DNA from: JAXGPX01 sp040766745
GTDB lineage: Bacteria > Bacillota > Sulfobacillia > Fermentithermobacillales > Fermentithermobacillaceae
Length of the DNA stretch: 64,000 nt
Reading direction: 5' to 3'
Assembly (NCBI GenBank): GCA_040766745.1
Contig: JAXGPX010000001.1
Location: 639,737-703,736 of the forward strand
Position numbers and translations under genes: made by a program. How positions within the stretch are numbered: position 1 is the first letter of the stretch; every line of letters starts with the position of its first letter. Below are positions 52,837 through 62,143 of the stretch, piece after piece. Under the pieces are notes generated by a model. The model saw nothing but the letters and a program-made list of their open reading frames with translations, was not told the DNA's origin and did not search any database.

Positions 52837-52946
52837 ATGACGTAGATATGACCTAGGCATGACCCGGGCATGACCTGGACATAGCCTTGATATGGCCCGG
52901 ACATGAACTGGGCATGACCTGGACATGGCCTGAACATAGTTCTGAC
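52837..52946. repeat. Ten tandem copies of an 11-bp unit (consensus ATGACCTGGAC)
   Basis: The units, each 11 bp and all starting ATG/ATA, vary at one to four positions. The period is close to one DNA turn. Eleven is not a multiple of three, so it is not a coding repeat. An eleventh partial copy (ATGCAAG) follows. Confidence 0.9.
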
Positions 52947-53039
52947 ATGCAAGTCTATCAACAGCGTTGTCCGGTTGCTGCATTAGGCATTCGCCATTGA
53001 CAGCACCCGGACACGCATTTTTCAGCGATAGCCACATCG

Positions 53040-53150
53040 ACCCAAAAGCTCATTTGCACAAAATACTTTACACTCCCAAACACCTTACACTCCCCAAAAA
53101 CCTGATACTCCCAAAACCTATTACATAAAATAGTTCGCGCTCCCCTATGT
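53040..53150. repeat. Degenerate direct repeats rich in CTCCCAAAAAC
   Basis: Short units like TTACACTCCCAAACACC and TTACACTCCCCAAAAACC recur about every 17-19 bp for about 4 copies. No coding capacity is seen. Confidence 0.55.
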
Positions 53151-53159
53151 CTCCGTTAA

Positions 53160-53596
53160 TTGATGCGAAGCCGCCACTCTAGCCCAATAGCCATCCGTTT
53201 TCACACCACTTTTACCCCAAACCGGTGCAGTTTCGGTGCACCTTGCCCAAGACTCAGGCCGCACCTCCCTAACCGGTGCGAATCTGAACCGCTTCCACCA
53301 GAAACTCATCCGTTTCCGCACCGTTTTTGCCGCAAACCGGTGCAGTTTCGGTGCACCCTTACCCAAAACTCAGGCCGTACCTCCCTAACCGGTCCGAATC
53401 TGCACCACTTCCACTCAAAACTCATCCGTTTCCACACCACTCTTACCCCAAACCGGTGCAATTTCGGTACACCTTGCCCAAAACTCAGGCCGTACCTCCC
53501 TAACCGGTGCGAATCTGCACCACTTCCACTTAAAACCCCTCCGTTTTCACACCGCTTTTGCCTCGAACCCGTGCAGTTTCGGTGGCAGTCTCTGTG
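53160..53596. repeat. About 3.8 tandem copies of a 115-116-bp unit
   Basis: The landmark (A/C)TCCGTTTTCACACC recurs at about 53193, 53308, 53424 and 53539 (periods 115, 116, 115). Each unit contains CAAACCGGTGCAGTTTCGGTGCACC and CTAACCGGTGCGAATCTG. Copies are about 85-90% identical by eye. Frame-shifting periods mean the open frames here are not genes. The stretch 52.84-53.6 kb is therefore non-coding. It ends a few bases before the tryptophanase stop. Confidence 0.9.
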
Positions 53597-53599
53597 CAA

Positions 53600-54985
53600 C
53601 TACTCGGCTCTTTCAAACCTGGCTGTAAAGTGTCTGAGCACAGGCGCTTCGTATGTAAGCCTGAGGCCTTTAACCGAGGAAGCACGTTCTCTTACAGCCC
53701 TTAGAGCCCTGGCCACCACAGCCATGTGCCTGTCTGTGTACACCCGCCTTGGTATAGCAAGCCTTACGAGCTCAAGTTCAGGCCATACATCTTCGCCGGT
53801 TTCCGGGTCGTTATGGCCGAAAGCACAACCACCCAATTCAACGCCGCGGATTCCGCCTTCCACGTAAAGCTCAACAGTCAAAGCTTGAGCCGGAAACCGG
53901 TGCCTCGGAATATGAGGCAACAGGGCCTTTGCGTCAATATAAATCCCGTGCCCGCCTGTAGGCCTCACAATTGGAATTCCATGTTCTATCAGAAGATCGC
54001 CTAGGTAACGTACCTGCCCTGTCCGGTCTTCCAAGTAGTCTTCGTTCAAGACCTCCATCAACCCCCTGGCAATGGCCTCAAGATCCCGTCCAGCAAGCCC
54101 GCCATAGGTTACGAAACCTTCAAATGGAATCTGCCATTGAATTGCCCTGTCGTAGTCCTCACGCTTGCGTAGAGCCATGAATCCGCCTATGTTCACCAAA
54201 GCGTCTTTCTTGGCGCTCATTGTGCAGCCGTCGGCGTATGAAAACATCTCTTTTACGATTTCAGCAATTGACTTGTCCTGATATCCTGGCTCAAGCTGCC
54301 TTATGAAGTATGCGTTCTCTGCGAACCTTGCTGCATCAAAAAACACAGGGAGATCATATTTGTCAGCAATGCTCCTTACTGCTCTAATATTCGCCATTGA
54401 AACCGGTTGCCCGCCGTTGTTGTTACAAGTTACTGTGATAAGTATGAAAGGTACTTTCTCTCGGCCCTTGTTGATCTCGGCCTCAAGAAGGCCAAGGTCG
54501 AAGTTACCCTTGAAATCGGCTTCTTCGGACACCTTGTACCCGATCTCCGCCAGGCAGTTTACAGGTTCAGCACCTCTTAGCAAAATATGGCCTTCAGTCG
54601 TGTCAAAATGCATGTTTCCCAGTACCCTGTCTCCGGGCTTAACAAACACATTCATCAAAACATGCTCTGCACCCCTACCCTGGTGTGTAGGAACCACATA
54701 CTCGTAGCCCATCACCTGCCTTATGGTGTCTTTGAGATGAAAGTAGTTCTTGCTTCCTGCGTAAGACTCGTCGCCCATCATCATCCCTGCCCACTGATAG
54801 TCAGACATGGCAGCAGTGCCGCTATCAGTGAGAAGGTCTATGCAAACTGAATCTGACGGAAGGGAAAACACATTGTAGCCTGCTTCTTTAATCAATTCTT
54901 CTCGGGTCTGACGATCGGTAGGCTTGATCATCTCTACCATCTTGATCCGGTAAGGCTCAGCATACTCGTCTCGCCGGCGGAACAT
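53600..54985 (-). CDS. Tryptophanase-like beta-eliminating lyase
   Basis: 461 residues of PLP fold type I. Motifs are IDLLTDSGT, MMMGDESYAGS, PTHQGRGAEHVL, NMHFDTTEGH, FDAARFAENAYFI and PLP lysine in MSAKKDALVNIGG (about residue 265). The DTTEGH and SAKKD forms resemble tryptophanase, while VNIGG and the general length also fit tyrosine phenol-lyase. It cleaves Trp to indole, pyruvate and ammonia, or Tyr to phenol. No Trp-leader peptide is seen upstream. Confidence 0.87.
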   Translation of the reverse strand: MFRRRDEYAEPYRIKMVEMIKPTDRQTREELIKEAGYNVFSLPSDSVCIDLLTDSGTAAMSDYQWAGMMMGDESYAGSKNYFHLKDTIRQVMGYEYVVPTHQGRGAEHVLMNVFVKPGDRVLGNMHFDTTEGHILLRGAEPVNCLAEIGYKVSEEADFKGNFDLGLLEAEINKGREKVPFILITVTCNNNGGQPVSMANIRAVRSIADKYDLPVFFDAARFAENAYFIRQLEPGYQDKSIAEIVKEMFSYADGCTMSAKKDALVNIGGFMALRKREDYDRAIQWQIPFEGFVTYGGLAGRDLEAIARGLMEVLNEDYLEDRTGQVRYLGDLLIEHGIPIVRPTGGHGIYIDAKALLPHIPRHRFPAQALTVELYVEGGIRGVELGGCAFGHNDPETGEDVWPELELVRLAIPRRVYTDRHMAVVARALRAVRERASSVKGLRLTYEAPVLRHFTARFERAE

Positions 54986-55160
54986 CGTGCCATCACTCTC
55001 CAGAATATTGCTTGTTTTTGGAACACCGCTACTTTTCAGTAATTGCGTTCGATAGTTGTATTCTTCATTGCATAGTCTACGTCCTTGTTGAGTTCTTATG
55101 TTACCAGGTGACCATGTTCTACATACAATGGAGCGTACCCCAACAAGGAGGTCCTGCTAC

Positions 55161-55619
55161 ATGGACTTGAATTCATTTATTGGGATCCCGTATAGATTCA
55201 GAGGCAGGGACAAAACCGGAATTGACTGTCTCGGCCTGGTGTGGCTCTACCTGAAGGAAAGGGGAATCTTCATTCCTGACACTGACGGCCTGCCTATGGT
55301 AGAAGAAGCCCAAACCGATTATATGGAAAGGGTCTTGACGTCACTTGATAAAGTGGCTGCAAGAGTAGATACGCCTCAATCAGATGATATTGTGGTAATG
55401 AAACTCCCAGGCGGCTACACACACCTGGGAGTCATGGCAGACAACCATAACATGCTTCACGTGCTTCTCGATAGGCCCAGCGCTTTGGTACCTGTAAGAA
55501 AATACAGAAGCCGTATCGCGGCCATATTCAGGCCGGAAAGGCGCAGAGGAAGCCTTCTGGAACTTATTCTATCTATATCGCCGCCAAAGCAACCTGCAGG
55601 CAGACTACGGCACAGATAG
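55161..55619 (+). CDS. NlpC/P60 family cysteine peptidase
   Basis: About 152 residues. The catalytic Cys is in GIDCLGLVWLY (about residue 25) and the His in GGYTHLGVMAD; the third residue is further on. It probably cleaves cell-wall peptides, but no signal peptide or anchor is seen, so it could act inside or on imported peptides. ATG 55161 has AAGGAGG 9 nt upstream. Divergent from the tryptophanase gene. Confidence 0.78.
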   Translation: MDLNSFIGIPYRFRGRDKTGIDCLGLVWLYLKERGIFIPDTDGLPMVEEAQTDYMERVLTSLDKVAARVDTPQSDDIVVMKLPGGYTHLGVMADNHNMLHVLLDRPSALVPVRKYRSRIAAIFRPERRRGSLLELILSISPPKQPAGRLRHR

Positions 55620-55736
55620 ACCTACAGAAACACCTAGATCATACAGAGATATGCAGGCAGGTTGCCTCAGAGCTCCGGCGGCAGCAATGAGTACACTGAC
55701 TCATATGGCACCACCCGTTTATCCTCGCCGGTAATG

Positions 55737-57032
55737 CTATTCGCCGGCAGGTATGTTTAGATCCGGGGCAAGCTCTTCCTCTGATAGCCCCAGTTCACTC
55801 CGGATGGCCCCCTCTTGTTTGGCAGCCAATATATAGAACAGGAAAATAGCTACCCCATAACACGCCATGGATACCAAAATAGGAACAGAATGCTGCTGTG
55901 CAGCTAACCACATACCGCCAAGCCTTCCTCCCAAAGCATACAGAGAATTTCTGACAAGGCCCAGCAGCCCTGTAACAGTACCGCGTTCGGCAGGATCTAT
56001 CGACTCCATTGCGAACGAATCGATCAGAGGGTTGGCCATGTTCATAAGCCCTGAACGAAGGACAAACCCGACGATAAACAATGCTGGATAAGGGGTTATT
56101 GCCATAACCATCATGATGGGCAAAGAAAGGGCCTGAAACAACACTGCGCTCTTTGCCTTTCCACGAACCTCAGCAATCCTTGGGGCAATCAGACTACCCA
56201 GGCATATAGCCGCACTTTCCAACGTGAAAAGCCAGCCTATAACATGAGCAGGGATTTTGAACCTGGTCTTCAAAATGACATTCATAAAGGGTACAAACAT
56301 TGCTGCTCCAAAAGCCACCACTCCGAAATTCGCACTTACTGCAGCTATTACACTGAATGGTGAAACCAGTTTTAACGGTGCCTTCCTTGCCGTGATATTT
56401 TGGGACAAGTCAGGGCCTCTTTTAAGACGAAGTATCTGAAATGCGCCAAGCCAAAAGCAGGCCACAGAAACCCAGATCCCAAACCTATAGGCATCAGGCG
56501 ACTCATAGGGTACACCTGTCAGACCCGAAAACAATCGTGGCAAATACCCCCCGGCTATTGCCCCCAACGAAGATATGCCGGTGAAAATCATCATGTTTAG
56601 CGAAAACAGGTGGGTTCTAGCCTCAGGCGGGCAGTTCTCCGATAGAAATGGCATTTCCGGTGCCAGTGCCAGGGCAAGAGTCAACCCCTGCAAAGATGCT
56701 AGTACCAGCAGTGCTGTTTCGTTCCGCGTAACAAGAATTCCTGATGTGAAAAGTGCCCAGGAAACGTTACCTAACTTGAGCAAAAATGATTTGTCTGCTC
56801 TATCAGCCAGCAATCCTGCAGGCAATATGGCAAGACCAAGGCACAGATTGGTTACAAACACCCTGTTGCCAATGAAAACCTCATCCAACCCAATACTAAG
56901 GAAGTACAGATTGTTGATTACCTGGCCGATCCCATTACCGACTGAGAACAATACAAAAGTAATCAACATAGTCCTGATATTCCTGTTAAACACGTCTAGC
57001 GATTGCCTGTAGCCACTAATAATCCCGGCCAC
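55737..57032 (-). CDS. MFS transporter
   Basis: About 431 residues with about 12 helices. The loop after helix 2 is PAGLLADRADKSFLLKLG, and SMESIDPAERG-like text lies before the last helices (MESIDPAERGTVTG). It resembles drug/multidrug efflux MFS. GTG 57032 has GAGGGGAT 6 nt upstream and is preferred over an ATG 26 codons earlier. It is not next to other transport genes. Confidence 0.82.
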   Translation of the reverse strand: MAGIISGYRQSLDVFNRNIRTMLITFVLFSVGNGIGQVINNLYFLSIGLDEVFIGNRVFVTNLCLGLAILPAGLLADRADKSFLLKLGNVSWALFTSGILVTRNETALLVLASLQGLTLALALAPEMPFLSENCPPEARTHLFSLNMMIFTGISSLGAIAGGYLPRLFSGLTGVPYESPDAYRFGIWVSVACFWLGAFQILRLKRGPDLSQNITARKAPLKLVSPFSVIAAVSANFGVVAFGAAMFVPFMNVILKTRFKIPAHVIGWLFTLESAAICLGSLIAPRIAEVRGKAKSAVLFQALSLPIMMVMAITPYPALFIVGFVLRSGLMNMANPLIDSFAMESIDPAERGTVTGLLGLVRNSLYALGGRLGGMWLAAQQHSVPILVSMACYGVAIFLFYILAAKQEGAIRSELGLSEEELAPDLNIPAGE

Positions 57033-57110
57033 GCCTATCCCCTCGCTTCTGATTCGAGCTTGCTTAGTTCTGTACCTGGCACTTAAGCATAGCTCCAACC
57101 CTGAGTACAT

Positions 57111-57444
57111 TCACCGTGGCTCGAAGACACTGGCCGGGTGCTTCTTGAGATTAAGCTCAACTGGCCCGAAAACATAAGAGGTCATACAGACAATGTAGAG
57201 CCACAGGTTGTTACCCGCGGCTCTTCAATTAACTGAGGGACTCAAAAAGGATATTCTGCAAGTTAATCGAACGGAGCACGGGCAACGGCTAATTGGTGCC
57301 GTCAGGCACAATGGTTAGAATCATACGAATTCCAATGCTCATTGGCTTGCTCCTCTCGACTCATTTTCCTAAGAACGGTCAAATTGCAAAATGTACTCTA
57401 CCACAGGAAGACTGTGGAAGTCAATCATATTCTGAATTCTCTCA
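57111..57444. other. Gene-free stretch between MFS and FabK-like gene
   Basis: About 330 bases. I find no tRNA, coding frame with a ribosome site, or strong terminator here. Only short overlapping frames and no repeats are seen. Confidence 0.5.
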
Positions 57445-58410
57445 CTACCTGTCTACGTGTGCAGACCCCTTCATTCTACTGAGCCTTCCCAGCACTTCGC
57501 AAGCCCCATTAATCACGTGGCTAATTATGTCCTTGCACGACTCTTCTTTGCTGACCATTGCTGCAACTTGCCCCGCCATAAGTGAGCCGTAATCTATGTC
57601 CCCTTCAACAACTGCGCGCCTTAAGGCACCTGCCCCAAGGGCTTCAATTTCCTCCTTGGAAGCGCCCCTTGACTCAGCTTCTTTGAACTGCCTGGCAAGT
57701 TTATTGTCCAGCACTCTGATAGGGTGCCCTGTGCTTATCCCTGTAACAACTGCACTTCGGCCTCTTGCGGCGATAATGGCCTTCTTGTAATTGGCATGCA
57801 CTGTACACTCTGTTGCACAAACAAAACGAGTCCCCATTTGAACTCCGCATGCCCCCAGGGCAAGAGCGGCAGCCAATCCCCTACCGTCATATATTCCGCC
57901 TGCTGCCACTACAGGAATGCTTACAGCATCAACAATCTGAGGAACCAGAGGCATTGTGGCGATATCGCCAATGTGGCCTCCGCACTCCATACCTTCTGCT
58001 ATCAGCCCATGGACCCCGGTTCGTTCAAGCCTCCTCGCAAGATTCACAGATGCTACTACTGACAGTATCTTGATCCCTGCATCCTTTAACTGAGGAACGT
58101 ACTTACCGGGATTCCCTGCGCCGGTTGTGACAACAGGCACCTTCTCTTTAACAGCCAAATCAATAATTTGGCCTGCAAAAGGAGATAAGAAGTATATGTT
58201 CACCCCGAAGGGCTTTGATGTTAACTGTTTCACTTTATGTATCTCTTTTCTAACTACATCAGGAGGGGCATTTCCTGCACCGATGACCCCCAGCCCGCCG
58301 GCTTCACTGACTGCAGCAGCAAGCTCACCTGTAGCCACCCACGCCATTCCACCTTGAATGATGGGATACTGTATGCCGAGTAAATCGCAAAGGACTGTTC
58401 TAATATCCAA
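57445..58410 (-). CDS. fabK: Enoyl-ACP reductase II FabK-like / nitronate monooxygenase family
   Basis: 321 residues of an FMN TIM barrel. IIQGGMAWVATGELAAAVSEAGGLGVIGAGNAPPDVV and LIAEGMECGGHIG are close to FabK, which reduces enoyl-ACP with NAD(P)H. The fab operon of this window has no enoyl reductase, which makes FabK the best reading; 2-nitropropane dioxygenase-type activity is the alternative. TTG start with AGGAGTG 7 nt upstream. It stands alone. Confidence 0.82.
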   Translation of the reverse strand: MDIRTVLCDLLGIQYPIIQGGMAWVATGELAAAVSEAGGLGVIGAGNAPPDVVRKEIHKVKQLTSKPFGVNIYFLSPFAGQIIDLAVKEKVPVVTTGAGNPGKYVPQLKDAGIKILSVVASVNLARRLERTGVHGLIAEGMECGGHIGDIATMPLVPQIVDAVSIPVVAAGGIYDGRGLAAALALGACGVQMGTRFVCATECTVHANYKKAIIAARGRSAVVTGISTGHPIRVLDNKLARQFKEAESRGASKEEIEALGAGALRRAVVEGDIDYGSLMAGQVAAMVSKEESCKDIISHVINGACEVLGRLSRMKGSAHVDR

Positions 58411-58461
58411 ATCAATCCACTCCTGTTGGCACGAGCCGCTCGGATTGATGTCTTGGGCTAT

Positions 58462-58550
58462 GTTTTTGAGCCTTGCGTTTACGGGAACATGTCAATGAGT
58501 TTTTCGGGCATTTTTGAAAAATCGCTGTTCGCGGGAACATATCTACGCAG
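58462..58550. repeat. Inexact direct repeats of CGGGAACAT, possible IS21-like end remnant
   Basis: Around 58479 and 58535 the motif GGGAACAT(A/G)T recurs 55 bp apart, with TTTTTCGGGCATTTTTGAAAAATCG between. This resembles repeated ends of some insertion sequences, but no transposase is present. Confidence 0.3.
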
Positions 58551-58617
58551 GAAGTATATCAGCATAGCCCATTGAAACCTAAAATATGACTCTTGAGGAA
58601 TAAGCCGTCTTCCTCCA

Positions 58618-59262
58618 CTACTTTACTTTTTTGATTTTTAAGCATGTCTTTAGAAGATCATTCCTAAAGTCAATGTCAAATTCCCTGTAATGCTGGCTTT
58701 CTCCCCATTGCCGCATTGATTCATGTTCCGGGTGCTTAGGGTCATTCCATGCTTCAAGAAATTCTTTATAACCGCCAAGGCCGCCTACATCTTCCGGCGG
58801 ACAAGCTCCTTTGCCTTCAAGAATTATAGGGTAACCAAATTCATAATCTTCTATGGTTTTTTCCAATTCAATTTTATGTCTCCAGTAGTCTCCAAAGTCA
58901 TAAATATACTCAAAAGTCCTATACTTTTCTAAATACTTGTCAATTTTGACCGTTTGAGGCTGTCTAACGGTTATTTCAATTATCCTGGTTATAATGCCAT
59001 GAGGGTCTTCCTTTTTTGTTGGCTTTTTGTTTTTATACTTGGCAGAGTAAAATTTGAATTCCTCATAGGATTCTTCGTCATTAGTAATTCTGAGTTTCTC
59101 CTGCGGGAACTCAAACTCATAAAGATGATAATCCCACCAACCCATTGAAAATTGTATTGTGTCATGCAGGCGTCTGAAAGTAACATCCGCCGGGATAACT
59201 ACCCTTCTCCATATTAATGGTTCGAAATCAATTAATTCAATTCTTATCTGAAAAGCTTTCAT
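58618..59262 (-). CDS. Plasmid pRiA4b ORF-3 family protein
   Basis: About 214 residues. FQIRIELIDFEPLIWRRVVIPADVTFRRLHDTIQFSMGWWDYHLYEF, then FEYIYDFGDYWRHKIELEK, then CPPEDVGGLGGY are characteristic of the family. It is commonly carried on plasmids and mobile regions; function is unknown. ATG 59262 has AGGTGATG upstream. The gene is AT-rich compared with the preceding 58 kb. Confidence 0.86.
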   Translation of the reverse strand: MKAFQIRIELIDFEPLIWRRVVIPADVTFRRLHDTIQFSMGWWDYHLYEFEFPQEKLRITNDEESYEEFKFYSAKYKNKKPTKKEDPHGIITRIIEITVRQPQTVKIDKYLEKYRTFEYIYDFGDYWRHKIELEKTIEDYEFGYPIILEGKGACPPEDVGGLGGYKEFLEAWNDPKHPEHESMRQWGESQHYREFDIDFRNDLLKTCLKIKKVK

Positions 59263-59287
59263 AAACATCACCTGAATTCCTTTCCGG

Positions 59288-59839
59288 TTATTTTTTTATC
59301 ATCTTACAGAATTGCTTCCATTCTTCCGGAAACTTATTGTTGCCATACTTTTTTACGGTTCTCCCGCTAGTAATTATTTCAATGCTCCATTGAGTACCGT
59401 CACAGATTTCGGGTTCCATGTACCTGGCTTTCCAATTCAGCAAATCAATTTCTTTTAAACACTTAATAAATTCTTCTGCCGTTTTATTTCGGATGGATCT
59501 TGTACTGGTTTTTTCAGAACCACCCTCTTTGAACAGCCATGTAGTTTTAAGATTTTTCAAATCAATATCTACATGATAATACCCGCCAAAGTAACCACCC
59601 ACTGATGCTTTAAGCCCTTTAATCTGACCGTATGTGATGTCAAGCACCTGCTCCCGGTTCCACTCATTTTTACAATCCTTGCAGTAGTATTCCGGACCGC
59701 CTTCTATAATGCAACAACCGCCCAATTTTACTTTTCCGGCTTCAGCTTCCTGAAAAAGCTTAAAACTCGGCATGCCATATACAATTTTAACCGAATTCTT
59801 AGACCCGCATTTAGGGCATTTTTTATAATTAACAGCCAC
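59288..59839 (-). CDS. Hypothetical protein with zinc ribbon
   Basis: 183 residues. The N-terminus has a four-Cys zinc ribbon (KCPKCGSKNS and YCKDCKNEW), followed by an alpha/beta region without recognised motif. GTG start with GAGGTG upstream. Not recognised beyond the ribbon. It lies in the AT-rich island and may partner with its neighbours. Confidence 0.6.
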   Translation of the reverse strand: MAVNYKKCPKCGSKNSVKIVYGMPSFKLFQEAEAGKVKLGGCCIIEGGPEYYCKDCKNEWNREQVLDITYGQIKGLKASVGGYFGGYYHVDIDLKNLKTTWLFKEGGSEKTSTRSIRNKTAEEFIKCLKEIDLLNWKARYMEPEICDGTQWSIEIITSGRTVKKYGNNKFPEEWKQFCKMIKK

Positions 59840-59894
59840 TTTTCCGCACCTCTTTGCTACATAGCAGTCATTATTAATCCACTACTTCTTTGCC

Positions 59895-61286
59895 TTATCT
59901 ATTTCTGAGGTCATACCTGATTTTTATAGTCGAACTATAACCGCTGGGAGTAGTATGTAAAACTTCATCACCAGGCATCATTTTCTCATACATAATCCTG
60001 CATATCTGCGGCATCCTGTTTTTCATACCCATCTGCTTATGAATATCCCCTGAAACCAAATCAATATAGTCCTCGCCTCGCAATTTTGCTTCCTGTAACA
60101 ATTTTTCTATATACTGCCTTACATCATCGGCTGTTTTCCCTTGTGAACCCGTAGCTTCAACAGCCACCCTGACACTATCTTTTGCTCTTTGTACACGTGC
60201 TCTATGCCCCGTATTGTTTCTGTAACTATCGTTTCCAAATCTGGCAAGCCACACAACCCGCTCTAATTCTTCATCAGATAAAGGTTGTCCCAGCAAACCC
60301 TGTCTATTCCAAAGGCCGCTGTTTGCAATCTCAGGCACAGGGCTATGCAAACCAAGCCAATTGCTGCTCGGGCCAAATGATGAATGCCTGTTTAGTGATG
60401 CAATAATACCTTCTTCTAACCTCAATCGCTCAGCTTCTTTATCAACCGGAAAACAAACAAAGGTGATGTTATCTCTTAAATATCGGCTAATTTTTGCCTC
60501 AAGTTCAGTTTCAAGCCCTTCATTTATTAAGTGTCCATAGTTTCTTTCGTTTTCAGAATTATGCATATCAATTTCCCACACTTGTAAATATGGATCCGAT
60601 GCCATTTTCAAAAAAGCCCTACCGATATTTTTACGGAAAATACTACCGTCAGCATCCTCTTTCACAAAGTGATCTCTTAATCTTTGCAACAAACGGTCTT
60701 GACCTCTATGGGTACCTACTCTGACTATTCTATCCATACCATGATAATTCTCGCCTTTTTCAAACATTATATATATACCATTTTTATAAGGAATACTGTT
60801 AATTATTGACCAATCCAGACGAGGCAAACTATTAAAAAGCATATGAAGAACCTTTGTTTTATCCGATTCTTTTTCAAGCTTAATCAATCTCTCTAACTCT
60901 GGAATCCATTCCCCTTGACGTTTACCTTTCAAAGGAAGCCAAAAATGATTCATATGGGGCAACAAATTTTCATGATAAACTTCACCAGCTAAAACAATAA
61001 ACTCATCATGCTCTAGATCTGAAACCTTTCTTAATTCGTTTAGCACCATTTCTGCCCATGCACGGCGTTCCTGAGTACTTTTATCTTTCAAGGTTTCATT
61101 ATAAGGTTCGATAATCATGTTCTCTGGTATTAAGCCATATTTTGCAGAAAGGATAAATATTTTATCTGCAATAAGCTTTGCAAAAGAAAAGGCCAGCTGA
61201 AACCGCGAGCTTTCTGAATATAAATCTTTTGCTTGGCATTTATATGATTTTTTCCTACTTGTGCAAGAAATCAAAGCAATTTTCAT
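59895..61286 (-). CDS. DUF6884 + GIY-YIG nuclease-like protein
   Basis: 463 residues. Residues 1-130 resemble DUF6884: LISCTSRKKSYKCQAKDLYSESSRFQ and SAKYGLIP. Residues about 165-315 resemble a GIY-YIG nuclease fold: KNGIYIMFE, RIVRVGTH, LLQRLRDHF, a late Glu (LEEGIIASLN) and SNWLG. Residues about 370-460 form a helical tail. The middle Tyr-x-Gly is replaced by RVG, so catalysis needs proof. Such fusions are typical of mobile defence or restriction genes. AGGTGG lies 9 nt before the ATG. Confidence 0.72.
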   Translation of the reverse strand: MKIALISCTSRKKSYKCQAKDLYSESSRFQLAFSFAKLIADKIFILSAKYGLIPENMIIEPYNETLKDKSTQERRAWAEMVLNELRKVSDLEHDEFIVLAGEVYHENLLPHMNHFWLPLKGKRQGEWIPELERLIKLEKESDKTKVLHMLFNSLPRLDWSIINSIPYKNGIYIMFEKGENYHGMDRIVRVGTHRGQDRLLQRLRDHFVKEDADGSIFRKNIGRAFLKMASDPYLQVWEIDMHNSENERNYGHLINEGLETELEAKISRYLRDNITFVCFPVDKEAERLRLEEGIIASLNRHSSFGPSSNWLGLHSPVPEIANSGLWNRQGLLGQPLSDEELERVVWLARFGNDSYRNNTGHRARVQRAKDSVRVAVEATGSQGKTADDVRQYIEKLLQEAKLRGEDYIDLVSGDIHKQMGMKNRMPQICRIMYEKMMPGDEVLHTTPSGYSSTIKIRYDLRNR

Positions 61287-61572
61287 TTTTGTTCGCCACC
61301 TATAATTTAAATCTTAAACAAATCGAAACATGCGCTATTTCAGCATGTCCCAATTATTCAAATGATTGTTAACATCAAGTCTTTTCTCAGACTTCAAGCT
61401 ATGTTCATAACTACCAGAGCGATGTTCGAAGCTTTTGCTATAATAAAATTTAATTATTAAAGGTTTTTTGGCATCAGGTTTGAAGACCTTTATATCGCAA
61501 ACTATATTTCATAAGGAATTCGAATCCGGATTCCGATTGCATGATGAATAACTCATCAGTTAATCAATCCTT
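61287..61572. other. AT-rich gap with hairpin and no gene
   Basis: About 285 bases, very AT-rich. It holds an inverted repeat ACATGCGCTATTTCAGCATGT (61327-61347) upstream of the DUF6884 gene, an isolated TGCTATAAT box on the plus strand near 61440, and no gene-like frame. Confidence 0.4.
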
Positions 61573-62046
61573 TTACTCAATGCTAATCATTATCTCTTTC
61601 ATGCTGTCAATTAAATAGTCCTTTTCAGAATCTGACACCTCGCTGTTCTCTTGCAGTCTGGCAATATAGGATTTAATAATATCTTTGGATTTTACAAAGC
61701 TGATGTTTCCAGGCAAATTGCTAAGTATCAATTGAGCGTCTATAAATGCGCCCATACTATTAATAACTTGATTCATTAATTTTTCTGCTTGTTCGATGTT
61801 CCCGTTTTTCATTGCTTCTTTTGCAGAAATACTAAGGCTACGGATGTCTTCTCCCCATATTGCATATCTTGATGGAGTTGCCTTGCATTCTTCATCACAT
61901 GAGTCAAAAATCGCTCTTTCTAGTCTGTCCATGCACATTCTTTCACTGTCGTGTTCTTTTACTCTTGTGATTACTACGGGATCATTTCTGTTGTTAAAAT
62001 TATAAAAGTTTATTACAGCCCGCATCAATGATTGTATTTGAACCAA
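61573..62046 (-). CDS. Hypothetical helical protein
   Basis: 157 residues, almost entirely alpha-helical by composition. Segments are RAVINFYNFNNRN, then a charged helix with Cys-rich region CMDRLERAIFDSCDEECKAT, then SISAKEAMKNGNIEQAEKLMNQVINS. No known domain is recognised. A TTG start follows AAGGGATG. It lies between the GIY-YIG and LysM genes. Confidence 0.5.
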   Translation of the reverse strand: MVQIQSLMRAVINFYNFNNRNDPVVITRVKEHDSERMCMDRLERAIFDSCDEECKATPSRYAIWGEDIRSLSISAKEAMKNGNIEQAEKLMNQVINSMGAFIDAQLILSNLPGNISFVKSKDIIKSYIARLQENSEVSDSEKDYLIDSMKEIMISIE

Positions 62047-62143
62047 TCTTTATCATCCCTTTCAGCTTAACAATAATAAAAATACCCTGTTCCGGTCTTT
62101 TATAGAAACCAGGCAGAGAACAGCAACACGTTTTTTAACTGTT

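Noticed and set aside
52837..53596. CRISPR array
   Set aside because: The repeats are tandem with no unique spacers and no cas genes are near.
53306..53599. Minus-strand Arg/Trp-rich frame over the same repeats
   Set aside because: Same repeat origin; no ribosome site and frame breaks between repeat copies.
53160..53867. Long plus-strand frame (235 codons) over the 115-bp repeats
   Set aside because: It is made of non-coding tandem repeats whose period is not a multiple of three, and it continues antisense to the tryptophanase gene.
53600..54985. Calling this gene tyrosine phenol-lyase outright
   Set aside because: DTTEGH and SAKKD fit tryptophanase better, though VNIGG is shared with the other enzyme; the substrate cannot be fixed from sequence alone.
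57111..57444. tRNA gene
   Set aside because: No cloverleaf or CCA end was found by reading both strands.
61430..61450. Plus-strand promoter TGCTATAAT
   Set aside because: No plus-strand gene follows and such boxes are expected by chance in AT-rich DNA.
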